Shown one piece after another: positions 36,957 through 43,708 of a stretch of DNA of 43,708 nucleotides; within the stretch, counting starts at the first letter, position 1; each line of letters begins with the position of its first letter. Source of the stretch: an uncultured Alphaproteobacteria bacterium (GTDB lineage Bacteria > Pseudomonadota > Alphaproteobacteria > UBA8366 > JADFVY01). The position numbers and the translations under genes are program-made. The notes below the pieces were generated by a model that saw only the letters and a program-made list of their open reading frames with translations, was not told the origin of the DNA and did not search any database. The stretch covers positions 1 to 43,708 of the forward strand of contig CAMYNJ010000159.1 of the NCBI GenBank assembly GCA_947259795.1, written 5' to 3'.

Positions 36957-37712
36957 CTACTGCGCCTTTGCGATAACTGTTTCCCAGCCGTCGAATTTAG
37001 CGTTGCAGGCTTCGGCGAGATCCATCAGGTCGAGGCAGGTTTCGTCGATGGTTTCCTTGTCCACCGGCATATCGAGCCAGATCTGCAGCTTGTAGGGACG
37101 TTCGCCCGATTCCCCGCAATGTTTTTCATCGCGGATGGAATAGCCGGCGGCTTCGACGGCCTTCCTGAAACGCGCTCTCGAAGATTCATCGGCGAAATTA
37201 ATCTGGAAATCCACCTCGCGCGGGACGGAATGCTGGTCGCCATGTTCTTCAAGGTTCCGCAGGACACCATCATTCATTAGCCCTTGCAGCTCTTCCGGCG
37301 TCGGATAGAGGATCTTGAAATAGTCCTTCCATTCGGGGTCGGCCTTGGCGTTGAACTGGAAGCGGTAATCGTTGAATGCCGGCAGGGCCGCGTTGATCCG
37401 TTCCTTGGCGATCGTCGCATTGGGAACGTAACAGAAGAACACCACCATGCCGCCGCTGGTGATGCGGCCCACATAGCGCCCGCCCAGTTCCTTGCCGGCG
37501 ATTCGTTCCAGCGCATCCTCGACGCCGACGATCGGTCCGTCCAGTTCCTTTCGACTGGGAAATCCGTCGGCATCCGCCTGGCGAAGCTGCATGGCCAGCA
37601 GGCAGAGATACTTGTCGTCACCCTTGCCCGACGGGCGCGCGTCCAGGTCGAGTGAAATGAGCGCGGGTTTTCCGCGCTCTACCCGAATGAACACATTCCA
37701 GCCCAAAGCCAT
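36957..37712 (-). CDS. DUF695 domain fused to a RraB-like (RNase E regulator) domain
   Basis: This 251-residue soluble protein has two parts. Residues 1-135 match the DUF695 pattern (WNVFIRVERGKPALISLDLD, DGPIVGVEDALERIAGKELG, and GRYVGRITSGGMVVFFCYVP). Residues about 150-245 have a RraB/regulator of RNase E B-like ferredoxin fold (LRNLEEHGDQHSVPREVDFQ, INFADESSRARFRKAVEAAG and LQIWLDMPVDKETIDETCLD). RraB binds RNase E and lowers its activity in enterobacteria; whether this protein does so is unknown. The ATG at 37712 starts at MALGWNVF. It stands alone, 12 bases from the convergent RND stop. Confidence 0.78.
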   Translation of the reverse strand: MALGWNVFIRVERGKPALISLDLDARPSGKGDDKYLCLLAMQLRQADADGFPSRKELDGPIVGVEDALERIAGKELGGRYVGRITSGGMVVFFCYVPNATIAKERINAALPAFNDYRFQFNAKADPEWKDYFKILYPTPEELQGLMNDGVLRNLEEHGDQHSVPREVDFQINFADESSRARFRKAVEAAGYSIRDEKHCGESGERPYKLQIWLDMPVDKETIDETCLDLMDLAEACNAKFDGWETVIAKAQ

Positions 37713-37899
37713 GTCAGTTCTCCGTCGTGATCCCGTTGTCATATAGGGGCGCATGCTAGCCGGGAAAAGCCAAGGGAAGCTTTACCGGCGGAAATAGCGG
37801 CAGAAATTGCCTCGCAGAAGCAAGTCGGTGGCGCGGTAGGGCAGGTTTCTGGCGGTTCGGTGTGGAATCCGTTACCCTGTCCCTATCGAGGAGGCATAA

Positions 37900-38379
37900 A
37901 TGCAGATCGTTATCGAACCGAAGGACTTCCGGAAACTGACCCCGGAAACCCAGCGCGAGCTGATCGCCAAATTCGCGGACCCCAAATTGCTGCAGCAGAG
38001 GCGGACCATACGCCCCGCCGAGACCAGCTGGAAGAAACCGGTGGATCTGAACAAGGATCTGGCGCAACGCCTGGTGCACGGCCTGTCGGAAAACCATCGC
38101 AAGCGGCTGGAGATTTTCGCCCGCAACAATGGCCGCGCCCGGATGACGGAGCTGCTGGCGGTGACCGGCGACAGCCACTGGCGGGCATTGTCGCTGTTCG
38201 AGGGCGCCATGACCCGCCGCCTGCGCCGCCTGATCGGCGACGTTGAGAAGAAAGCGCATCTGATCGGCTGGGATTACGAGTCCACGGTCTGGGACAAGGA
38301 TCACAAGGAAATCGAGGACGGTGTCTATTACGTAACGCCAAGAACGGCAAAGGCACTTAAATCGGTTTTGCTGAGTTAG
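37900..38379 (+). CDS. Uncharacterised basic protein of 159 residues
   Basis: I do not recognise the family. The protein is soluble, helical and basic, with SWKKPVDLNKDLAQRLVHGL, RKRLEIFARNNGRARMTELL, and SLFEGAMTRRLRRLIGDVEK. The central part (EIFARNNGRARMTELLAVTG, then DSHWRALSLF) looks like a winged-helix-type arrangement and the C-terminal YYVTPRTAKALKSVL is conserved-looking. There is no signal peptide, no membrane segment and no cysteine. The ATG follows an excellent GAGGAGGC. Nucleic-acid binding is possible from charge alone, but that is a guess. Neighbours are DUF695-RraB (divergent) and ubiV (convergent). Confidence 0.75.
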   Translation: MQIVIEPKDFRKLTPETQRELIAKFADPKLLQQRRTIRPAETSWKKPVDLNKDLAQRLVHGLSENHRKRLEIFARNNGRARMTELLAVTGDSHWRALSLFEGAMTRRLRRLIGDVEKKAHLIGWDYESTVWDKDHKEIEDGVYYVTPRTAKALKSVLLS

Positions 38380-38404
38380 AGTCCTGTCCGGCCATCTGGA
38401 ATTC

Positions 38405-39301
38405 CTACACTACGGCCGCCCCCGGGCGGCCATGGAAATAGCCGTTGGATGGCGGGGCGAAGGCAGCGACGGCCTCGATGATGCGGCGCGCCCGCGGTAG
38501 GTCGCGCTTGCCGTCGAGCAGATCACGCCAGACATGGGCAATGGCCACCATGTCGACCTTGTGGGGCGAAAGCCGGAAGCGGGTTATGCCCATCTCAAGC
38601 AGTTCGTCGATCTCGGCACTCAGATCCACGATGGAATGCGAAAGGGTCTGGATGCCGTTGACGGCCAGGAAATGCTCGCCATCCAGCGTATCTACCGGCA
38701 TGCCGTCGGGATCCTTATCGCAGACATACTGGCAGCCATCCTTGTGCAGCCCATGCGCCCGCGCATGATAGCAACGCGCCGACAGCGCCAGGGGCATACG
38801 CCCGAACACCTGGACTTCCAGTTCCGCGCCGCCGGCCGATTCGGCCAGCCGGGAGATAGCCTCGCGCGGCAGTTCCGGCGCCAGGCAAATTCTCATAGCA
38901 CCCCGCCGCACCAGCCATTGCAGCGTGCCCTCGTTATAGACATTGACCAGCGGTCCGATGGCGTGCGGCCGACCCTGCAGCAGAGGCAGGGCTGTAATGT
39001 CGTTGGCCTCCACGAGGCCATCAAAGGATTCGATGAGGTCCCGGGTCGCAGCCAATTCCTTTTCATCGGCGATCAGGCCATAGCTGGACCAGACGATTTC
39101 CTTGCCCGCATCCGCTAGTGTCCCGGCGGCTTCGGCCAAGGTTCCCCCCAGCAACGGTTCGCGCTTGGGGCAGACGACCTCGCCCAGGCAGACGGTATCG
39201 ACCGGCGCCAGCTTGGCGATGCGGCCGTAGAATTCGGTGACCTGTTCGACCGGCCAGTTGAACAGCAGGGGACCGAGGGTCAGTTTGGGGGTGTTGCTCA
39301 T
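38405..39301 (-). CDS. ubiV: UbiV, oxygen-independent ubiquinone hydroxylation protein (U32 family)
   Basis: This 298-residue Fe-S protein forms a complex with UbiU that hydroxylates ubiquinone precursors without oxygen, using prephenate as donor in E. coli. It begins with KLTLGPLLFNWPVEQVTEFY. The four cysteines expected for the 4Fe-4S cluster can be assigned to VCLGEVVCPKRE (one of two), ARCYHARAHGLHKDGCQYVC and its neighbours. The signature HGLHKDGCQYVCDKDPDG is typical. Its ATG overlaps the ubiU stop (ATGA), so translation is coupled. It is the last gene of the ubiT-ubiU-ubiV operon, which is controlled from an FNR-like site at 41028. Confidence 0.93.
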   Translation of the reverse strand: MSNTPKLTLGPLLFNWPVEQVTEFYGRIAKLAPVDTVCLGEVVCPKREPLLGGTLAEAAGTLADAGKEIVWSSYGLIADEKELAATRDLIESFDGLVEANDITALPLLQGRPHAIGPLVNVYNEGTLQWLVRRGAMRICLAPELPREAISRLAESAGGAELEVQVFGRMPLALSARCYHARAHGLHKDGCQYVCDKDPDGMPVDTLDGEHFLAVNGIQTLSHSIVDLSAEIDELLEMGITRFRLSPHKVDMVAIAHVWRDLLDGKRDLPRARRIIEAVAAFAPPSNGYFHGRPGAAVV

Positions 39302-40290
39302 CTCCAGGCCTTCTCGTAGGCGCCGGTGGATTGCCGCCCGCCCTCGGTGATCGAAGACAGGTCGGCCGTGTCGGGCCGTTCGCCGCGCGCCGCTGCATCG
39401 ACCGCCCGGCGGAAGGCGGAAACCACCTGCGCGACATAGGCCTTGCCGCGCTGGCGCCCCTCGATCTTCAGTGCGGTAACCCCGGCATCCATCAGCGAAG
39501 GCAGGATATTCGAGACATCCAGCGAGACCGGCTCCTCGAACAAATAGGAGTCGCGCTTGCAGGCCCGGAAGCGGCCCTTGCACAGGGTGGGATAACCCGC
39601 GGGCTCGCCGTCGCGGAACTTGTTGATGGTGAAACCGCCGAGCCGGGAGACCAGCTGCCCGTTGCGCTCTTCGTAATGGACATGTTCTGCCGGCGAGCAG
39701 ACACCGTTCATGTTGGGCGACTCGCCCGTCGCGTAGGAAGACAGCAGGCAGCGCCCCTCGGCCATCACGCACATGCCGCCGAAGGCGAAGACCTCGGTCT
39801 CCACCTCGACCGCATCGTTGATGCGCGCGATCTCGTCGACCGTCAGCACGCGGGGCAGCACAACGCGCTTCACCCCGAATTCGTCGCAATAGAAACGGAT
39901 GGCCTGCGCGTTGGCGGCCGACGCCTGGACCGACAGATGCCGCCTGAGATCGGGATGGTGTTGCCGCGCATAGTCCAGCAGCCCGATATCGGCCAAGATC
40001 ACCGCCCAGGCGCCCAGCGCGGCCGCGTCGTCCACGGCCTTCGTCCAGGGGCCGGGGTTGCCGGCCCGGGGGTAGGTATTGATGGCGACCAGCACCTTCG
40101 CGCCCCTCGATCCAGCGTAGGCGATGCCCTCGGCCAATTCGTCGCGGCTGAAGTTCAAGCCGGGGAAATTGCGGGCGTTGGTTTCGTCTCGAAAGCCCAG
40201 ATAGATGGCATCCGCGCCCGCATCCACCGCCGCACGCAGCGAGGCGGGCGTGCCCGCCGGGCAAACCAGCTCCAAGGCTCGCAAACTCAA
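39298..40290 (-). CDS. ubiU: UbiU, oxygen-independent ubiquinone hydroxylation protein (U32 family)
   Basis: This 330-residue U32-family protein is the partner of UbiV. It opens with LELVCPAGTPASLRAAVDAG and ADAIYLGFRDETNARNFPGL. Four Fe-S cysteines are apparent in GGMCVMAEGRCLLSSYATGE, MNGVCSPAEHVHYEE and YPTLCKGRFRACKRDSY, although more than four Cys are present. The segment VTALKIEGRQRGKAYVAQVV is also typical. The start is TTG at 40290, overlapping the ubiT stop (TTGA); there is no ATG nearby that would keep the conserved beginning. Both overlaps in this operon imply coupled synthesis of all three proteins. Confidence 0.93.
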   Translation of the reverse strand: MSLRALELVCPAGTPASLRAAVDAGADAIYLGFRDETNARNFPGLNFSRDELAEGIAYAGSRGAKVLVAINTYPRAGNPGPWTKAVDDAAALGAWAVILADIGLLDYARQHHPDLRRHLSVQASAANAQAIRFYCDEFGVKRVVLPRVLTVDEIARINDAVEVETEVFAFGGMCVMAEGRCLLSSYATGESPNMNGVCSPAEHVHYEERNGQLVSRLGGFTINKFRDGEPAGYPTLCKGRFRACKRDSYLFEEPVSLDVSNILPSLMDAGVTALKIEGRQRGKAYVAQVVSAFRRAVDAAARGERPDTADLSSITEGGRQSTGAYEKAWR

Positions 40291-40952
40291 GGCCGGCGCT
40301 CCCGGCGGCGGGCCGGCATGCTGGCGACGGTTTCGTCGAGGTCGTGCAGTTGCGCCTCCTGGGCATCACAGCGCCGCTGGACCGGGGCGATCAGGGCCGC
40401 CCGCAGGGTTTCAAGATCCCGCTCCGCACGCCGATACAGCGCACCTCCGGCTCTCAACAGCGCACGCGCGGGCGCGCCAATCGGGCCCAGCGGCTGCAGT
40501 AGATCCTCGGCCAGCGAAATATCGGCGCCATCGACCGCGTTGCGCAGGGCGACCACCGCGGCCATGTCGCCTTCAACGGCCAGCGCGCGCGAAAAGAACA
40601 GCGCGTCCCCGTCGATCCGCCCTTCCAGCAGGTCGATCAGCGCGGGCAGCGGCCCTCTGATCATGGCGGCAACCGGCGGTTCGGGCTTTTGATCCTCACC
40701 GAGGACATGCAGGCGCGGCGACGGCAGGGCCGCCGAGAGATGGAACCGAAACGGCAGATCCACCGGGTCGATCAGGAAATCGAGGTTGGCCAAGCCTTCC
40801 AGCCGCTCAAACACGCCCCGGTGGCTGCGCAGCAAGGCGGCCATGGCCAATGACGCGGCCGCCTGCAGCGCCGGTTTCGGCGCCGGGCGCAGGGCGAATC
40901 CAAGCAACAGGACAGGGGAAAGAGCCGGCGCCGTTCGGCCGGACTGGGACAT
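40287..40952 (-). CDS. ubiT: UbiT, SCP2-domain accessory protein of anaerobic ubiquinone synthesis
   Basis: This 221-residue lipid-binding protein has an SCP2 domain (about 55-160: HLSAALPSPRLHVLGED, AAMIRGPLPALIDLLEGRID, and GDALFFSRALAVEGDMAAVV). It is thought to present ubiquinone intermediates to UbiU/UbiV. The C-terminal part has DLLQPLGPIGAPARALLRAG and a charged tail rich in Arg. The ATG at 40952 is chosen for the GGAGG 9 bases upstream; the frame is open 28 codons further. Its first position in ubiT-ubiU-ubiV matches other alphaproteobacteria, and an FNR-like promoter lies before it. Confidence 0.9.
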   Translation of the reverse strand: MSQSGRTAPALSPVLLLGFALRPAPKPALQAAASLAMAALLRSHRGVFERLEGLANLDFLIDPVDLPFRFHLSAALPSPRLHVLGEDQKPEPPVAAMIRGPLPALIDLLEGRIDGDALFFSRALAVEGDMAAVVALRNAVDGADISLAEDLLQPLGPIGAPARALLRAGGALYRRAERDLETLRAALIAPVQRRCDAQEAQLHDLDETVASMPARRRERRP

Positions 40953-40999
40953 AAGCAATCGCCTCCAACGAAATGGACGCGCAAATGCGCAACGCGGCG

Positions 41000-41041
41000 A
41001 GGATAGGATACCCTGCCTCGTTCGGCTTTGACTCAAATCAA
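41000..41041 (-). promoter_or_regulatory. FNR-box promoter of ubiTUV
   Basis: TTGACTCAAATCAA (41028-41041) matches the FNR consensus TTGAT-N4-ATCAA at 9 of 10 fixed positions. On the minus strand it reads TTGATTTGAGTCAA. A TATCCT hexamer (41005-41000) lies 32 bases centre-to-centre downstream, which places the FNR box near -41.5, the class II activating position. An overlapping TATCCT at 41010-41005 is the alternative. The ubiT ATG is 48 bases further. Anaerobic activation of ubiTUV is known in E. coli; here it is inferred. Confidence 0.7.
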
Positions 41042-41323
41042 GAATTCATAGCCAAGGCTCGTTCGACCCGACGGGCTCAGCTCCAGCGGAAGGGGCTGTG
41101 CGAAACCGGACACAGCCTGCCCTTGGCGTAACGCGAGCGGCGGAACGACCGTGGCTGCCGGCGCCGATGATGACGTAGTTGGACTTCGTCGGAAATGCCA
41201 AGGGGCTCCTCCTGCCGCGAACCGAACGCCGGTCCATGCGCCGGCGCCCGGAACGCTGCAACGGAACCCCTTGGCGATCTGGTTCTTCCCGACCACCGCT
41301 ATCGTACGACCGACTCGAACGCT
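41042..41323. other. Intergenic stretch without recognised gene
   Basis: Together with the ubiT leader this makes a gap of about 370 bases between ubiT and the DUF1127 gene. Short frames exist on both strands, but none has a ribosome-binding site or recognisable protein. Apart from the FNR box at its left boundary I see no convincing structure in it. Confidence 0.5.
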
Positions 41324-41659
41324 TCAGACGCAGTCTGCGCAACCGCGCACGTCGTTGTCGTTGGCGGCGAGATCTGAGAGCGCGACGGGAAGCACGTTGT
41401 CATTCGCCACCGCCCGCCGGCCGATTTCATCGGCAACGCCGTGCAATGCGCCGCGGTGAAGCCCGATATCCTTCAGAATCCTGTCGTCCAGTTGCCGCAG
41501 TGTCAGATAGGTCGATCGCCGGACATTCCACCGCTCGAAGGCGGCGGCGAAGCGTTTGAGGACGGAGGGGTGCGCAGGAGATTTCTCGACGATCCGCGCA
41601 TGATCGGGAACCTCGACGCCGGCGGCGCGGGCGATGCTGCGTGTAAGAATATCCAACAT
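41324..41659 (-). CDS. DUF1127 domain protein
   Basis: This 111-residue protein contains the small DUF1127 helix pair (about 45-78: RRSTYLTLRQLDDRILKDIG followed by LHRGAL). DUF1127 proteins are usually about 45-70 residues, and RNA-binding roles have been described for some alphaproteobacterial members. This one has an N-terminal extension (LDILTRSIARAAGVEVPDHA) and a C-terminal tail with two ANDN repeats (VANDNVLPVAL and AANDNDVRG). It then ends in CADCV. AGGAGA precedes the ATG. It is divergent from the LysR gene across a 129-base AT-rich gap. Confidence 0.8.
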   Translation of the reverse strand: MLDILTRSIARAAGVEVPDHARIVEKSPAHPSVLKRFAAAFERWNVRRSTYLTLRQLDDRILKDIGLHRGALHGVADEIGRRAVANDNVLPVALSDLAANDNDVRGCADCV

Positions 41660-41729
41660 AATTGAGTTCTCCTAACAGACCAATTCAGCTTATCAGCTCT
41701 CTTATCTCTTTACTCGCCTTTTTTTCTAC

Positions 41730-41775
41730 TTTTCACAAACGACAATATTTCATATAATGAATTAGTTTTTCTAAT
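41730..41775 (+). promoter_or_regulatory. Promoter and LysR-type operator of the LysR gene
   Basis: TTTTCA (41730-41735) and a perfect TATAAT (41753-41758) are 17 bases apart. ATTAG (41761-41765) and CTAAT (41771-41775) form a palindrome around TTTTT that contains a T-N11-A LysR box. It covers the expected transcription start, 14 bases before the LysR ATG, suggesting negative autoregulation. Confidence 0.5.
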
Positions 41776-41788
41776 ATATCGGAGAAAT

Positions 41789-42715
41789 ATGTCCCGCCGC
41801 ATCGCCCCACTCAACGCCCTGCGCGCCTTCGAGGCAGCGGCACGTCATCTGAGCTTCACCAAAGCGGCGGAGGAGCTGCATGTGACTCCGGCCGCCATCA
41901 GCCACCAGATCAAGGCGCTTGAGGATTATTGCGGTGCGCCGCTGTTCCGTCGCATGACGCGCGCGCTGCTGCTGACCGACCAGGGGCAGGCGGCGTTGCC
42001 GGCTCTGCGCGAGGGGTTCGACCTGATGGCCGCGGCCTCGCAACAGATGGCGCGACCACATGACGATCACGTTCTCACGGTCAGCGCCGCCCCCTCGATC
42101 GCGGCAAAATGGCTGGTCACGCGGCTTGAGCGGTTTCGCATGAAGCAGCCGGATATCGATGTGCGGCTGGATACCTCCGACCGGCTGACCGATTTCGATC
42201 GCGACGGCGTAGATCTGGTGATCCGCTACGGCGGTGGAAACTATCCCGGACTGCATGTCGAGTCTCTGTTCCCGACAGCCGTATTCCCGGTTTGCAGTCC
42301 GGACCTGTTGAAGGGGCCGCGCCCGCTCAAAGAGCCGAACGACCTCGCCGGGCACACGCTGTTGCATGTCGACTGGTCCTCCCAGCAAGTCACCTGGCCG
42401 GTCTGGCGTATGTGGCTGCTGGCGGCTGGGGCGGAGGGCGTGGATGCCGAGCGGGGTCCGCGCTTCAACGATGCCGGGCTGATTTTGCAGACCGCGATCG
42501 CAGGCCAGGGCGTGGCGCTGGCCGCGGATGTACTGGCCGTCGACGACCTCGCCGCCGGACGGCTGGTGCGGCCGTTCGAGCTCTCGGTGCCGGTCGATTT
42601 CGGCTATTACATCGTCTGTCCTCGGGAAAAGGCGAAAAATCCGAAGGTCGCGGCCTTCGCGGCCTGGCTGCATGAAGAGGCGGACATGACGGTGAGCGAA
42701 CCTGTTACCCCATGA
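41789..42715 (+). CDS. LysR family transcriptional regulator, GcvA type
   Basis: This 308-residue regulator has the N-terminal winged helix-turn-helix (RIAPLNALRAFEAAARHLSF, TKAAEELHVTPAAISHQIKA, then LEDYCGAPLFRR), characteristic of the GcvA group. The C-terminal substrate-binding domain includes VSAAPSIAAKWLVTRLERFR, DGVDLVIRYGGGNYPGLHVE, FPVCSPDLL and GQGVALAADVLAVDDLAAGR. The effector is unknown. GGAGAAAT precedes the ATG. The gene is convergent with the TauE-type permease and overlaps its 3' end by 11 bases. It could regulate that permease or the divergent DUF1127 gene. Confidence 0.93.
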   Translation: MSRRIAPLNALRAFEAAARHLSFTKAAEELHVTPAAISHQIKALEDYCGAPLFRRMTRALLLTDQGQAALPALREGFDLMAAASQQMARPHDDHVLTVSAAPSIAAKWLVTRLERFRMKQPDIDVRLDTSDRLTDFDRDGVDLVIRYGGGNYPGLHVESLFPTAVFPVCSPDLLKGPRPLKEPNDLAGHTLLHVDWSSQQVTWPVWRMWLLAAGAEGVDAERGPRFNDAGLILQTAIAGQGVALAADVLAVDDLAAGRLVRPFELSVPVDFGYYIVCPREKAKNPKVAAFAAWLHEEADMTVSEPVTP

Positions 42716-43457
42716 CGGCGCGTCGCAGCATGTTGACTCCGGCGATGAACAGCACAACCAGCACCACCGTGCGGAAAGTGTCGGCGTTGAGCTTCCGGCG
42801 AAGCTGCTGACCCAGCCACATGCCCGCGAACACGGCGGGCGTCGCCACCAGCGACCAGCCGGTCAGCTCCAGCCCCAGCACGCCGAAGGCCCACAGCGTG
42901 AGCAGCAGGACGATGCCGCCATAGGTGTAGGTAACGCCGATCGCCGCGACGAACTCGTCCTTCTCCAGCCCCAGCAAGAACAGGTAGATGGCGATTGGCA
43001 TGCCGAAAAAGCTGGATACCCCGCCGGAAAACCCGGAACACAAGCCCATCGCCGGCGCGACCCAGCGTTCTTGGGCGGCCGACATGACGCTGCCCGGCTG
43101 ATAGTGGACCATGGCGACGAACAGCATTGTGAGGGCGCCGAGCATGCCGATGACGACCCGCGGCTCTGCCCAGGCCAGCACGGCGACGCCGGCAATCATG
43201 CCGAAAGGCTGGGCTGCAAGCAGCGGCCAGGCGCGACGCACGATCTGGCGCCAGCGGCCTCCCTGCCAGCCCTGCCACAGATTCGAGGCGATGATCGGGA
43301 CGGACATGACGGAGACGGCGACCGGCACCGGCACGAACAGCGTCATGACCGGAACCGCGACCAGCGGGAGCCCCATCCCGGTCACCCCCTTGACCAGCCC
43401 GCCGGCGGCCAGCCCGCCGGCAATGGCGAGCAACGTTATCAGGGTAAGGTCTTCCAA
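42705..43457 (-). CDS. TauE/SafE family permease
   Basis: This 250-residue membrane protein of the sulfite exporter TauE/SafE family has eight hydrophobic helices in two repeats. The first repeat opens with IAGGLAAGGLVKGVTGMGLP and the second with GLCSGFSGGVSSFFGMPIAI, giving the paired Gly-rich signatures. It exports or imports sulfonates, sulfite or other organic anions; the substrate cannot be read. The start is TTG at 43457 with a GGAAGGAAA ribosome-binding stretch; no ATG occurs near enough to include the first helix. It overlaps the LysR stop. Confidence 0.88.
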   Translation of the reverse strand: MEDLTLITLLAIAGGLAAGGLVKGVTGMGLPLVAVPVMTLFVPVPVAVSVMSVPIIASNLWQGWQGGRWRQIVRRAWPLLAAQPFGMIAGVAVLAWAEPRVVIGMLGALTMLFVAMVHYQPGSVMSAAQERWVAPAMGLCSGFSGGVSSFFGMPIAIYLFLLGLEKDEFVAAIGVTYTYGGIVLLLTLWAFGVLGLELTGWSLVATPAVFAGMWLGQQLRRKLNADTFRTVVLVVLFIAGVNMLRRAVMG

Positions 43458-43622
43458 CGCGTTTCCTTCCAGATGGCGCCTGCCGGATCGCCGGTATTTG
43501 GCAAAAAACGAGATATAATGTATGAGATTTCGTCATGCTAAATCGGCCGGGCGCTGGAATTGCATAACGCCGCACCCCCGTTTTGGCAATGATTCCAGAT
43601 CATGCGGAGGCCGTGGAACGCG

Positions 43623-43708
43623 ATGAAACGCTTGCAGGAAACCGGCAAGCCGCAATTGGACCTGGAACACGTTTCGCTGCAAGACACTCTCGACGTCCTG
43701 ATCCCCAA
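43623..43708 (+). CDS. Start of an unidentified gene, cut by the right edge
   Basis: An ATG at 43623 preceded by CGGAGG opens a frame that runs to the end of the window without a stop (28 codons: MKRLQETGKPQLDLEHVSLQ, then DTLDVLIP). The good ribosome-binding site suggests a real gene. The sequence is too short to name a family; N-termini of this style occur in some ArsR-type regulators, but that is only a guess. It is divergent from the TauE-type permease across a 165-base gap containing TATAAT at 43514. Confidence 0.4.
   Translation, partial: MKRLQETGKPQLDLEHVSLQDTLDVLIP

Noticed and set aside
41042-41323. Short frames of 60-100 codons on both strands in the gap before DUF1127
   Set aside because: No ribosome-binding sites, no recognisable domains and shadow-like composition.

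Overview
The window is GC-rich chromosomal DNA of an alphaproteobacterium, probably of the Rhodospirillales kind. The evidence is an Irr-type Fur regulator with its HHH heme motif, the usual alphaproteobacterial order of an aa3 cytochrome oxidase cluster (ctaC-ctaD-ctaB-coxF-ctaG-ctaE-DUF983-surf1), a plant-type gshA, a DUF4170 protein, and the ubiTUV genes for oxygen-independent ubiquinone synthesis. I saw no rRNA, tRNA, CRISPR array, insertion sequence, prophage or integrase. Almost everything reads as core or soft-core metabolism.

Layout. Positions 1-4347 hold a class A penicillin-binding protein cut by the left edge, irr, and an iron/peroxide-stress set: a short rubrerythrin, a GlpC-like Fe-S oxidoreductase and a DUF3501 protein. 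An Irr-box-like palindrome precedes the rubrerythrin. Positions 4402-15380 (minus strand) are one long array. Read in transcription order it runs ctaC, a fused ctaD-ctaB, coxF-like, ctaG, ctaE, DUF983, surf1, an M32 carboxypeptidase, thrC, an M16 peptidase and a GNAT acetyltransferase. Positions 15651-22613 hold DUF3422, tldD, a membrane-anchored aspartic protease, an auxin-efflux-type carrier, gshA and rsmE. Positions 22691-31069 hold ubiA (broken by an in-frame stop), DUF302, DUF2914, an unknown protein, a duplicated DUF4170 protein, ubiD, a DsrE-like protein, pmbA, a YtoQ-like protein, a CDF-type metal exporter behind an ArsR/SmtB-like operator, and infA. Positions 31110-38379 hold a class II aldolase, a NarL-type response regulator, an RND efflux pair, a DUF695-RraB fusion and an unknown protein. 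Positions 38405-43708 hold ubiTUV behind a good FNR box, a DUF1127 protein, a GcvA-type LysR regulator, a TauE-type permease and the start of one more gene.

The genes centre on respiration. Cytochrome oxidase subunits, heme O synthase and assembly factors lie in one array. Ubiquinone synthesis is represented by ubiA and ubiD, plus the anaerobic ubiTUV branch. The two most surprising observations are damage or fusion events in this set. Subunit I of the oxidase is joined in frame to heme O synthase, with the C-terminal tail of one and the N-terminus of the other missing. In addition, ubiA carries an in-frame TAA with about 49 conserved-looking codons after it. Either could be real biology or a sequence/assembly error, and both can be settled by reads or PCR.
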